Shown piece by piece: positions 52,636-60,402 of a stretch of DNA of 60,402 nucleotides (positions are counted from its first letter, which is position 1; the number at the start of each line of letters is the position of its first letter). The position numbers and the translations under genes are program-made. The stretch spans positions 1-60,402 of the forward strand of contig NZ_AUZM01000039.1 in assembly GCF_000478195.2 (NCBI RefSeq), given 5' to 3'. A model generated the notes under the pieces. That model was not told where the DNA came from and ran no database searches. It was given only the letters and a program-made list of their open reading frames with translations. Origin of the DNA: Lyngbya aestuarii BL J. Lineage in GTDB: Bacteria > Cyanobacteriota > Cyanobacteriia > Cyanobacteriales > Microcoleaceae.

Positions 52636-53706
52636 TTACCTCGACCTTAAACCGAAATATTGGCTGATTGTACGCAGGAAATTCCAAGTCGAAATCCAAC
52701 ATTGATTTAGCCAGTTTATTAAGGAATAAATAATCTGATTTTTTTTCTTCTTGTTTTTGGTTTTCTGTTTTTTCTGAGTTTTTGTCTGGGATGTTTCTTG
52801 ATAATTACTGGTTGTTTTTGCTTGTTCTTGCTTGATTTCTCTAATACATTTTAAAATGACTTGACAATTTTGAGGGCGATTTCCGGGAAAAGTAGCCATT
52901 AAGTAATCAAGTAGATCAGCAAAATGTTGAGAAATATGGGGAGCATATTTCCGCCAGAGTAACTTACCTGTTCTGGGGTTTTCGGGAAAAGCTTTTGCGT
53001 GTTTTCCTGTTAATAGAAATACCCATATCCGACCCAAGCAGAAAAAGTCAAATTCATTTGTTATTTCCTGGGACGGGACACCTATTGTGTACTGGGACGG
53101 GCTACAAAAATTACAGCAATTAATACCCGTAAAATTTCCCTTATTATCAAAGAATTTATCAGGTAACATTTGATAATCAGTTAATGCTAAATTTCCATCG
53201 GGTTTCACTGTAATAGCTTTGGAATTAATGTCGCGAAAATAATAATGTTTACGATGAAATTTATCCAAAATTTTTACCATTTGTCTTAACCATTTTATCG
53301 CCAGTTTTTCACTAATGGGTTTTTTGTTCCGTCGGATCATCCAATCTTTTAAAGTTAAACCTTCAATATATTCCATCACTAAATAGTGAGTATCATCGTT
53401 TTTCGTATAGTATCCATCTTGATCCATTTTAGGAATTCCGGGATGATTAATTTCCCTAAAAACTTTCACTTTGTGTTGCATAATCAAAACAATTTTTAGA
53501 TTATCTAATAGAGGGTTTATCGTTATAACTTTATATTGACCGCTCTCTTGAGCGTAAACTTTAAAAGAGTCTTCTCCACAAAGTTTTTGTACTGCACGAT
53601 ATCGGTTTTGTAACAGTAGATCAAAACCACAGTTACAGCAAATCAATTGATTTTTATTCGCTGGATCTGCTGGATTAGGACATTGAAGATTGAAGCAATA
53701 ACTCAT
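52636..53706 (-). CDS. zinc-ribbon serine/threonine protein kinase-like protein (probable pseudokinase)
   Basis: 356 residues. An N-terminal Cys4 zinc ribbon (Cys4, Cys9, Cys23/24, Cys26) as in the cyanobacterial four-Cys Ser/Thr kinases, then a kinase fold (~33-290). Landmarks are altered: the glycine loop reads CGEDSFKVY, the VAIK lysine position lies in YKVITINP (no Lys), HRDLKxxN reads FRDINSKAI (Asp kept, Lys and Asn lost), and DFG reads TDYQ. EYIEGLTLKDWM and FFCLGRIWVFLLTG keep the fold. The C-terminus is a Lys/Gln-rich tail. It is likely a binding or regulatory pseudokinase. Confidence 0.85.
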   Translation of the reverse strand: MSYCFNLQCPNPADPANKNQLICCNCGFDLLLQNRYRAVQKLCGEDSFKVYAQESGQYKVITINPLLDNLKIVLIMQHKVKVFREINHPGIPKMDQDGYYTKNDDTHYLVMEYIEGLTLKDWMIRRNKKPISEKLAIKWLRQMVKILDKFHRKHYYFRDINSKAITVKPDGNLALTDYQMLPDKFFDNKGNFTGINCCNFCSPSQYTIGVPSQEITNEFDFFCLGRIWVFLLTGKHAKAFPENPRTGKLLWRKYAPHISQHFADLLDYLMATFPGNRPQNCQVILKCIREIKQEQAKTTSNYQETSQTKTQKKQKTKNKKKKNQIIYSLINWLNQCWISTWNFLRTISQYFGLRSR

Positions 53707-54242
53707 AACGCGAAAAACCCATAGCGATATTACTATAGCAATTCTACTCTATCAAAACGAGGTCTATTCGTGCAGTCCTGAAGTGATACCCTGCAACAAG
53801 TTAATGATACGCATCGGGGGCTGAAAATAGTTAAACTGATTGAGTCTAGTGGAGAGCTTTTTTGTCACCCATCAGTTCCTATTGTCTAATTCTTGTTCTT
53901 GTTTTTTCCTGAATCTTGAAATCTAGGTTAAACTGTAGTCTTGAATACCAGTTTCCTCTCTTAAATCGGATTATTCTCTCAATTTCTCGAAAACTATCTG
54001 ATTTAACATTTTGAGTAAAAAGAGCAAGCTAGAATACGGTGTCTTCCCCAGTGATTCAAATTCTTGTAGAGTAGAATAGTGAAGATTCATCTAAGATTTC
54101 TGTGATTGGGGTGTTTTTTATGATGTAGTTAGCCGAACCCGGTTAATTCTCATCAAATTTGAACTGTCATCCCTGAAAATTGGGCATGACAAACGTGCAA
54201 CTGTGAGGCAGGGAACGTCGTTAACGCATTAAATTAACAGAT
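53707..54242. other. divergent intergenic region
   Basis: About 535 bases between the pseudokinase (minus) and the glycosyl hydrolase (plus). It should contain both promoters. I see no hairpin with a T-run, RNA gene or coding remnant. Confidence 0.5.
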
Positions 54243-57200
54243 ATGATTCAGAAGCACTCGCTATCTTTTTTCACACAAGCTTTAGTCGGAACTCTGGCGG
54301 GTACATTAATCGGTTGCTGGGTGTTACGTTCATCAACCGCAATGGCAGGTGCAGTGTTGGGAGTAGTTCGCTCTGACAGTGCAACCAATTGGAGCCAGAT
54401 TGAAGGACGGCTGAAATCAAGCCAAGTTAATTATACAACTGTTGATCTCGATAATATTCGGAGTATTACCGATTTAGCAGGTATTCAAGTTCTGTTTTTG
54501 CCGAATGTAGAAAACTTAAAAACAGATCAGATTAAGATTATACAACAATGGGTTAATCAAGGGGGAAAACTAATCGCCAGCGGGCCGATTGGTCAGAAAT
54601 CCACTCCTTTAGCCCGTCAACTTTTGAGGACGTTACTGGGTTCCTATTGGGCTTTTCCATTAAGTAGTGCTGCTCAACCGGAAGCCAAAAGAAATCGTTG
54701 TCGAGAACAAATTTGTCGGGACTTAACCGAATGGTCGCCCTCTTTTGAAAGTCAAGGAAGTGTGAATGGGGGTGTGTTAATTCCGTCTAGCTTAGAAAGC
54801 TACACCGCAGGCGTTTGGCAAGGAAGCGGCGGATCTCCATCTGTAATTACCACTCGGAGTGCAACTTATATCGGTTGGCGCTGGGGAAGTAGTGAAGGAG
54901 CAGATATTGATGCGGCTTGGTTGCAAGCGGCAGTAAATCGCTATGATGGCAGTGTTAATCCGGGTTTAGCCGTCAATAATACTCCGACTCCGGTACAACC
55001 CTCATTGACAACTCCAAGCCGTTCTGTTGAATCGAATAATACAGTCAGAGAGCCTGGGGTTCAACCCACTGTGAGAAATCGCGATCGCCGCACAGAAGCA
55101 AATAATACGACAAGAGAGACTGCGGTTCAACCGACAACTCGGAATCGGGGACGGAATACAGAAGCTAATCGGAACTCAGACTCTAAGAATACCGCCTCTG
55201 ATCGTTCTACAGAGCAAACTTCTCAAAATCGAGCCGCTAGTCAAGGGAGTTCAAACAGAGACAACACCCGTTCTAATCGACTAACCCCAAGAAACCAATC
55301 GGTTGAAGCAACACCTGCAACGTCGGGGAGCAATTCATCTTTGATGTCTACTCTATCATCCGGTTCAACCTCTCGATCTCCAGCCCCGACAACTCCCAAT
55401 TCTAATATAGCTAGAACCCGCACCCCCAATAATCAAAGCGTACTCGATGATTTTGCTGATCCGTCCGATCAAGTCGCACCTGCGGGGTTAAGCGTCACTC
55501 AGGGAAATGAACCTATCGATGAATACATGGCAAACACCATGCGTCAAGAGTTGATGAACCTGTTAGGACGGTTTGAAAATGCCTTAGTTGCAGCCAATTC
55601 TAGCGGTACCCCGGTGAGTTTGACAGTGGCATCAACTCAACTCAACGAAGTCGCTCAAGTCAATCCAATTGATAATCGAGCCGCAACAGAAGTGATCGCC
55701 TATGTCCAACAAGTTCTCAAAGACTTTCCCCAATTAGTCAATCAACAAAATTGGGCAGCCGCCCGCCAACAGTGGTTAGAGGCTCGACAAAAACTTTGGG
55801 AAAATTATCCCATTGATGGGGAACGAGCAGGGGCAGAAATTCGCGCAGTTTGGCTTGATCGCGGTACGATTGTGCAAGCTCGGGGAGAAGCGGGACTCGC
55901 TAAAATCTTTGATCAACTCGCCCAAGCCGGAATTAATACGGTTTTCTTTGAAACCGTTAACGCAGGCTATCCCATTTATCCGACTAGAGTTGCACCGCAG
56001 CAAAACCCCCTCACTCAAGGTTGGGACCCCTTAGCCAGTGGGGTTAAACTTGCTCACGAACGGGGGATGGAACTACACGCTTGGTTGTGGACATTTGCCA
56101 CCGCCAATCAGCGCCATAATACTTTAGTCAATCAGCCGACTAGCTATTTAGGGCCTGTTCTGACCGCTCATCCCGACTGGGCGAATCGTGATAGTCGAGG
56201 TCGAGTTTGGCATGAACGCGATGGTAAAGCTTATCTTGATCCAGCCAATCGCGAAGTTCGCAGTTATATTCTCCGGCTTGTCGGAGAGATTGTCTACAAC
56301 TACGATGTTGATGGGATACAGCTTGACTATATTCGCTATCCGTTCCAAGATCCCAATCGCAATTTTAACTTTGGTTATGGTACCGCCGGACGAGAACAGT
56401 TTCGTCAGTTAACCGGAGTTGATCCGATCTCGGTGAGTCCGAGAGATAGTCAGTTGTGGCAACAGTGGGTGAACTTCCGAGTTGAACAGGTCAATACGAT
56501 GGTTCGGGAAGTGTCTCAGTTGCTACGAAAGCAATATCCAGATGTGATTTTCTCAGTGGCAGTCTTTCCTCATCCTGAACAGGATCGTATTCGCAAAATT
56601 CAACAACATTGGGAAACTTGGGCGCAACAGAATTATGTCGATTTGGTTGTACCCATGACTTATTCTCTCGATACTAATCGTTTACAGCGAATTACTCAGC
56701 CGCTGACCCATTCTGATCGTCTCGGTGCTACTTTAATTGTGCCTTCGGTGAAGCTTCTGGATATTCCGGAAATTGTGGCAATTGATCAAATTCAGGCGTT
56801 ACGAGACTTACCAACGGGTGGATATTCTATCTTTGCGGTTGAAAGCATTGGTAATCATTTACAAGCCTTTTTTAACCGCACTCAGGGATGTATTGATCAA
56901 AGTTGTCGTTCGATAGCGATTCCCTACCGTCAACCGTTTGTCGCCGCCGCTGATCGGTATACGGCTTTGAAACGGGAATGGAGTTTTCTATTAGCCAATG
57001 ACCGTTTATGGATTCGAGATAATGAGTTGCAAGCGCTGAGTCAGCAAGCTGAGGAGTTAGCTGAAGCGTTGAACCAATTAGCGAGTAATCCGACGACCGC
57101 AAATCTGAAGACTGCTCAAAGTCTCTTGAGTGCGTTTGAAAGTCAGTTTCAACGGTCTATGCGCCTACAAGCCTTAGAACGAGGCTATCAAGTCGAAAGT

Positions 57201-57269
57201 TGGGAAAATCGGTTAGCAACTCTAAAAATGTTGCTTCGTTACGGTGAACGAGTGGTGTTAAAACAGTAA
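54243..57269 (+). CDS. exported GHL10-type glycosyl hydrolase (family 10 glycosylhydrolase, DUF187)
   Basis: 1008 residues. Signal peptide/anchor at ~8-35. Residues ~40-240 resemble a class I glutamine amidotransferase-like flavodoxin fold (VLFLPNVENLKTDQIKIIQQWVNQGGKLIASGP). Residues ~245-420 are a Ser/Thr/Asn/Arg-rich linker. Residues ~535-870 are the GHL10 barrel (EIRAVWLDRG, GINTVFFETVNAGYPIYPTRVA, ELHAWLWTFATANQRHN, GIQLDYIRYPF, IFSVAVFPHP). A helical C-terminus follows. The barrel type acts on extracellular or cell-wall glycans; the exact substrate is unknown. A hairpin (57293-57315) follows the stop. Confidence 0.92.
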   Translation: MIQKHSLSFFTQALVGTLAGTLIGCWVLRSSTAMAGAVLGVVRSDSATNWSQIEGRLKSSQVNYTTVDLDNIRSITDLAGIQVLFLPNVENLKTDQIKIIQQWVNQGGKLIASGPIGQKSTPLARQLLRTLLGSYWAFPLSSAAQPEAKRNRCREQICRDLTEWSPSFESQGSVNGGVLIPSSLESYTAGVWQGSGGSPSVITTRSATYIGWRWGSSEGADIDAAWLQAAVNRYDGSVNPGLAVNNTPTPVQPSLTTPSRSVESNNTVREPGVQPTVRNRDRRTEANNTTRETAVQPTTRNRGRNTEANRNSDSKNTASDRSTEQTSQNRAASQGSSNRDNTRSNRLTPRNQSVEATPATSGSNSSLMSTLSSGSTSRSPAPTTPNSNIARTRTPNNQSVLDDFADPSDQVAPAGLSVTQGNEPIDEYMANTMRQELMNLLGRFENALVAANSSGTPVSLTVASTQLNEVAQVNPIDNRAATEVIAYVQQVLKDFPQLVNQQNWAAARQQWLEARQKLWENYPIDGERAGAEIRAVWLDRGTIVQARGEAGLAKIFDQLAQAGINTVFFETVNAGYPIYPTRVAPQQNPLTQGWDPLASGVKLAHERGMELHAWLWTFATANQRHNTLVNQPTSYLGPVLTAHPDWANRDSRGRVWHERDGKAYLDPANREVRSYILRLVGEIVYNYDVDGIQLDYIRYPFQDPNRNFNFGYGTAGREQFRQLTGVDPISVSPRDSQLWQQWVNFRVEQVNTMVREVSQLLRKQYPDVIFSVAVFPHPEQDRIRKIQQHWETWAQQNYVDLVVPMTYSLDTNRLQRITQPLTHSDRLGATLIVPSVKLLDIPEIVAIDQIQALRDLPTGGYSIFAVESIGNHLQAFFNRTQGCIDQSCRSIAIPYRQPFVAAADRYTALKREWSFLLANDRLWIRDNELQALSQQAEELAEALNQLASNPTTANLKTAQSLLSAFESQFQRSMRLQALERGYQVESWENRLATLKMLLRYGERVVLKQ

Positions 57270-57292
57270 ACAGTTATCGGGAGATCGGGAGA

Positions 57293-57315
57293 TCAGGAGA
57301 TTTTAACTCTCCTGA
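57293..57315 (+). terminator. hairpin after the glycosyl hydrolase gene
   Basis: TCAGGAGA (57293-57300), loop TTTTAAC, TCTCCTGA (57308-57315). A perfect 8-bp stem 24 bases after the stop codon. No long T-run follows, so termination is plausible but not certain. Confidence 0.5.
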
Positions 57316-57363
57316 CATCGGTCTATCAAGGTTATCGTATAGCTCAATTAAATAAAATAAATA

Positions 57364-57382
57364 GGATAGGTATTACCTATCC
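57364..57382. terminator. perfect hairpin, possible bidirectional terminator
   Basis: GGATAGGT (57364-57371), loop ATT, ACCTATCC (57375-57382), followed by CATTCTTTG on plus and by TATTTTATTTAATTG on minus. The minus-strand reading has the better U-rich tail, fitting the end of the caspase-like gene transcript. Confidence 0.55.
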
Positions 57383-57588
57383 CATTCTTTGCCACGAATT
57401 TTTCTAGATTGCTATCTGATCTGATCTTCATTTCATACGCTGATCACCAAGATTTCTATTGATGGAAGACTCAATATTCCCGATTTATCTTTGATAACAA
57501 TCAAGTCGATACATATATTTTTTCTTATCTATTCTGCTCATCCTACCAAACGTAAGTCTGGACAAGCTTCACCTCAACTCAACAATTG

Positions 57589-59448
57589 TCAATTGTTATT
57601 GTCGTTCTGGTTAGCCTTAAGCTGAGTTTGCCAGTTCGCAATCGCTTTTTGAGCAGCATCATAGGAAGATGTCTCCACAGGAACTAACTTAGCTGCTTGG
57701 ATTGCACTTTCAAACTGTTTCTTTTGAGCGCGAGACTGAGCAATCTTTAAAATCTCGGCACTCCATTGAGCAATTAATTGTTGAGCTTGTGGGTAACTAA
57801 TTTCGTCAGATTGAATTTTACGCAACTGCGTAACCCCATTATTATAAGACGAAGCTTGTCCCGGCTTTATCCCTGCTTGTGCAGCTTTAACTGGAGCAAA
57901 ACTTTTTTCAATTTCTTGTTGTCTCTGTTCCCATTTTTGAATTCGTTGTTGCGCCTGTTCATAAATTGGGCGACTGCTTTGAGGTATCAGTTTAGCCGCC
58001 GCCAGTGCATCGGAGAAATTCTCTGCTTTTGCTCGTCCCTCAGCAATATCTAAAATCGTTTGACTCCAGCGTTCTATATTTTCTTGAGCTGTGGGATAAA
58101 GAGGATCTTGTTGAGGAATTTGACTAGCCATAGCAATTGCATTACTAAAGCTAGATGCCGAAGCACTTTGTAAAGAAGCTTTGGAACGCTCTAGTAAAAC
58201 TTCACTATTAACTTGTGGTGTTTGAGTTGTTTCGTTATTAGTTGCGGTTGAACTTGAGTTAGGTTCAGAACCCGATGTAGATGTCGATGAATCTTCAACT
58301 AATTCTAGGGGAGCAGTTGAGACTCGCTCGGTTGTATTTTGACCCAGAAAAATAGATCGATTTGTATAGAACACACCGAATAGTAATAAAAGGGCGGTGG
58401 CTCCACTCCAGAGAACAAGCTGTTGTAAAAACGATCGGTCCGACATAGTTTCTTTTGTAGAATTTTGTTGAGCCGGGGAGTCGATTTGACTTTGAGTTTG
58501 ATTCGAGGGCTGATGAGTTTTTTGATTGGAAGACTTTTGATTAGAAGACTTTTGAGGTGTTTGTTTGGAGTGATTTTTACCAAGCTTTAAAGGAATATTG
58601 ACTTGGTTATCAGTTGTTTTCGGGCTGACTCCATTATTTTTGTGTTCTAGAGATGAGTTAACCCAATTGTTTCCGTTAGGACTTGCCATTGCTGCGGTAG
58701 CGGGAAGTTGTTCTGGTAAAAGGGTTTGATCAATTTTACCTACGGGATTGAGGATAAAAACCGGATTTTGCTTGGGTCGCAGATGTTGATCCGTTAACTG
58801 CGGTAAATAATCACTGAGGAAATGACATAAGTTTTGAATGGTTTTGCATTGTCCTGAGTTTAGTCCCTCTAAAATTGCTGCGGTAAAGAATCCATGACGC
58901 AGAGCGGAGGTTTCCCGAGAGACTTGATCCGGTTGACAGGATAGTAGAGTGGGTATTGCCATTTGATTAGCCAACTCCATTGTCGCGGCTCCAACCGTAT
59001 TTCCAGCACGCGCTCCTTGGCTGCGGTTGATATCAAGCAAAACAAGGAGTTCTGATGTAGGAGCTTCTTGGAGGTTCTCAAAGAGGAACTTTAAAGGTAT
59101 TCCTGTCGCTTCTATATCGGCGGGATTACCGTCAATAGGCAGAAGATAATCTTGGCCTTCATGAGTCAGACCATAGCCACTAAAGAAAAACCACAGCCGA
59201 TCACCTGAACGCAGTTGTTCTTTACACATGGCTTCGATCCAATCCTTGAGGTTCTCCCGATTGGGATATGTTGGAATTCCCCACACCTCCGATGAAGTGT
59301 CGCTCATCAATAAGCTTTTGTCAGGTGAAAATCCTCCTCTTTCTACAAGGAAGCTTTGTAGAGCTTCAGCATCTCTCTGTGCATAGCTGAGGGGTTGTAG
59401 ATACTGATACTGGTTAATACCGATTGTGATGCAAGCGTGATGTTTCAT
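57589..59448 (-). CDS. pseudo-orthocaspase (caspase-like p20 domain, membrane helix, C-terminal repeats)
   Basis: 619 residues from the ATG at 59448; an upstream ATG at 59523 adds 25 residues that overlap a hairpin and look non-coding. Residues ~1-230 are a caspase-like p20 domain: FFFSGYGLTHEGQDYLLP and LLVLLDINRSQGA. The catalytic His of GHG is Tyr92, and the Cys of D-x-C-x-S is Asn141. A polar linker (~235-335), one membrane helix (~340-360), a Ser/Thr stretch, then several ~38-residue repeats (AKAENFSDALAAAKLIPQSSRPIYEQAQQRIQKWEQ) follow. It should be proteolytically inactive. Confidence 0.9.
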   Translation of the reverse strand: MKHHACITIGINQYQYLQPLSYAQRDAEALQSFLVERGGFSPDKSLLMSDTSSEVWGIPTYPNRENLKDWIEAMCKEQLRSGDRLWFFFSGYGLTHEGQDYLLPIDGNPADIEATGIPLKFLFENLQEAPTSELLVLLDINRSQGARAGNTVGAATMELANQMAIPTLLSCQPDQVSRETSALRHGFFTAAILEGLNSGQCKTIQNLCHFLSDYLPQLTDQHLRPKQNPVFILNPVGKIDQTLLPEQLPATAAMASPNGNNWVNSSLEHKNNGVSPKTTDNQVNIPLKLGKNHSKQTPQKSSNQKSSNQKTHQPSNQTQSQIDSPAQQNSTKETMSDRSFLQQLVLWSGATALLLLFGVFYTNRSIFLGQNTTERVSTAPLELVEDSSTSTSGSEPNSSSTATNNETTQTPQVNSEVLLERSKASLQSASASSFSNAIAMASQIPQQDPLYPTAQENIERWSQTILDIAEGRAKAENFSDALAAAKLIPQSSRPIYEQAQQRIQKWEQRQQEIEKSFAPVKAAQAGIKPGQASSYNNGVTQLRKIQSDEISYPQAQQLIAQWSAEILKIAQSRAQKKQFESAIQAAKLVPVETSSYDAAQKAIANWQTQLKANQNDNNN

Positions 59449-60302
59449 AGAAAATCTCGCTGGATACCCATCCCTGTTGAGGGCGGGAGGAAAGCGAGGC
59501 GAGATGGGTATTTCGCTTTCCAAAGGACAATTAGAAACAGGTACTGATGAGAAAAAACAGAGTTTATATAGAGAGTCCGAACTAGAGAAGGATTCAGAAG
59601 CTTACACCCGGGTTTGGTGTTCAGGGGGCGAGTCAGGACTGCCATTGTTAAAAGTGAGTTTCAACAAGCTCTACTACGTTATCGGTAGGGTTCCTGACCG
59701 CTGACACCTAATAGATATAGGTTTGATTCTCTGAAAAAACGATAACACACTCAATGGGCGGACTCTCTCACTTATATATATAGAACGAGGGTATTGGCTC
59801 TGAGTACCCGTTCTCAAGAATTAGGATTGTTGGCTTTGGGGAGGAGTCACAAGAAGAATGTACTCACAACAAGAGAGTGAACGGTTTCACAATAGAGCCT
59901 TGGGACTGAGCAGTTAGACAATCACAAGCGTAAAAAGAGATAGCTCTCCAACAAGGAATAAGAGACTGCAATCGCTAAAACTCCTTCTGGCTCTAAGATT
60001 TATCTTTCGGTTAGCCCACTTCAAAAAAAAGTTTAGAAAAAAGGTTGACAATCCCAGAACAGTCAGCTACATTAGTAAATGCGCTCGAGAAACAGACAAC
60101 TGCTTCCAACGCGCCCGAACCTAGATAACAAAAGAGTTTGAAAGCCTAAGCACAGTTCCTTGAACATATTCTTTTGAGGACTTTTAGGAAACTAAGAGTC
60201 ATCTAATTTACACAAAAAAGAAACTAGCCAGAGAGAAAAAGCGACTCATTATTAATATAGAAATATAGCAATAATGAACAAGCTAACTCAACTCAAGTGG
60301 TG
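59449..60302. other. long leader/promoter region of the rRNA operon
   Basis: About 850 bases between the caspase-like gene (minus) and 16S rRNA (plus). A hairpin ATACCCATC / GATGGGTAT (59464-59472 with 59503-59511) lies just upstream of the caspase-like start. The rRNA promoter at 60045-60073 leaves a ~230-base leader before 16S. The rest is AT-rich with no gene seen. Confidence 0.6.
60045..60073 (+). promoter_or_regulatory. rRNA operon promoter
   Basis: A perfect -35 TTGACA (60045-60050), a 17-base spacer and a -10 TACATT (60068-60073), directly upstream of 16S rRNA. The predicted start of transcription is near 60080, leaving a leader of about 230 bases. The preceding A-rich stretch (AAAAAAAAGTTTAGAAAAAAGG) could act as an UP element. 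Confidence 0.75.
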
Positions 60303-60307
60303 AAATC

Positions 60308-60402
<95 letters not shown>

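Larger units (their letters stand above)
57270..57588. other. convergent intergenic region with two hairpins
   Basis: About 320 bases between two convergent genes. It contains two stem-loops (57293-57315 and 57364-57382), listed separately, that could end both transcripts. Otherwise unremarkable. Confidence 0.6.

Noticed and set aside
59449-59523. 25-residue N-terminal extension of the caspase-like protein
   Set aside because: The extension overlaps a hairpin, and the ATG at 59448 begins directly with the conserved strand of the p20 domain.

Overview
The window is chromosomal DNA of a filamentous cyanobacterium, most likely an oscillatorialean (Lyngbya/Limnoraphis/Planktothrix/Arthrospira-like). 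The evidence is: CP12, GUN4, CAAD, DUF1997, DUF3177, DUF4079 and FraC/FraD-like genes; more than 20 copies of the cyanobacterial octamer GCGATCGC (HIP1); a 16S rRNA 5' end with the GGCGGTCTGCTTAACACATG type start; and moderately AT-rich base composition. Nothing indicates a plasmid or prophage. Species-level placement is inference.

Layout. 1-2402: left-truncated surface beta-helix protein (DUF4347 plus choice-of-anchor). 2998-7588: ankyrin protein, DUF4079 membrane protein, DUF1997, an atypical SDR and a membrane-anchored GH104 lytic transglycosylase. 7630-10097: TrmH, endonuclease V and an exported FecR-domain protein. 10142-12576: a methionine-salvage operon, mtnD-mtnW-mtnB, whose middle gene is a RuBisCO-like protein. 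13018-17575: EEP phosphodiesterase, lone sugar ABC permease, SDR-CIA30 (HCF173-like) protein, a 39-aa membrane peptide and a membrane protein. 17812-23637: ComB, a DUF3102/RusA fusion, alpha/beta hydrolase, EamA transporter, exported proteins and a WD40 remnant.

23634-30062: a Gld-like ABC system (DUF4340 protein, auxiliary protein with a Thr/Glu minisatellite, permease, ATPase), all on the minus strand and interrupted by a plus-strand MASE1-GGDEF cyclase. 30353-32387: CheC-like and FIST signalling proteins. 32800-37813: CP12, DUF3177, PilC-like protein, a TPR protein, a nitrogenase C-terminal-domain protein, and a small conserved protein preceded by four DnaA-box-like nonamers. 38169-41240: guaA and cbiD. 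41515-43110: an AT-rich CAAD/coiled-coil-GUN4 pair. 43356-45048: moaA and rpsD. 45377-46273: transposon graveyard (IS1-type pseudogene plus a tnpB 3' remnant). 47131-49132: fraC/fraD-like septal genes and larE. 49467-59448: Ski2-like helicase with an internal duplication, a zinc-ribbon pseudokinase, a GHL10-type glycosyl hydrolase and a pseudo-orthocaspase with the catalytic His and Cys replaced by Tyr and Asn. 60045-60402: rRNA promoter and the first bases of 16S rRNA.

Most of the window is ordinary housekeeping and conserved cyanobacterial genes. The parts most worth following up are the DnaA-box cluster, the RuBisCO-like methionine-salvage operon, the duplicated helicase segment, the coiled-coil GUN4/CAAD pair, the RusA fusion lacking its catalytic lysine, and several apparent pseudoenzymes. 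All family calls are from reading the translated sequence; no database search was possible.
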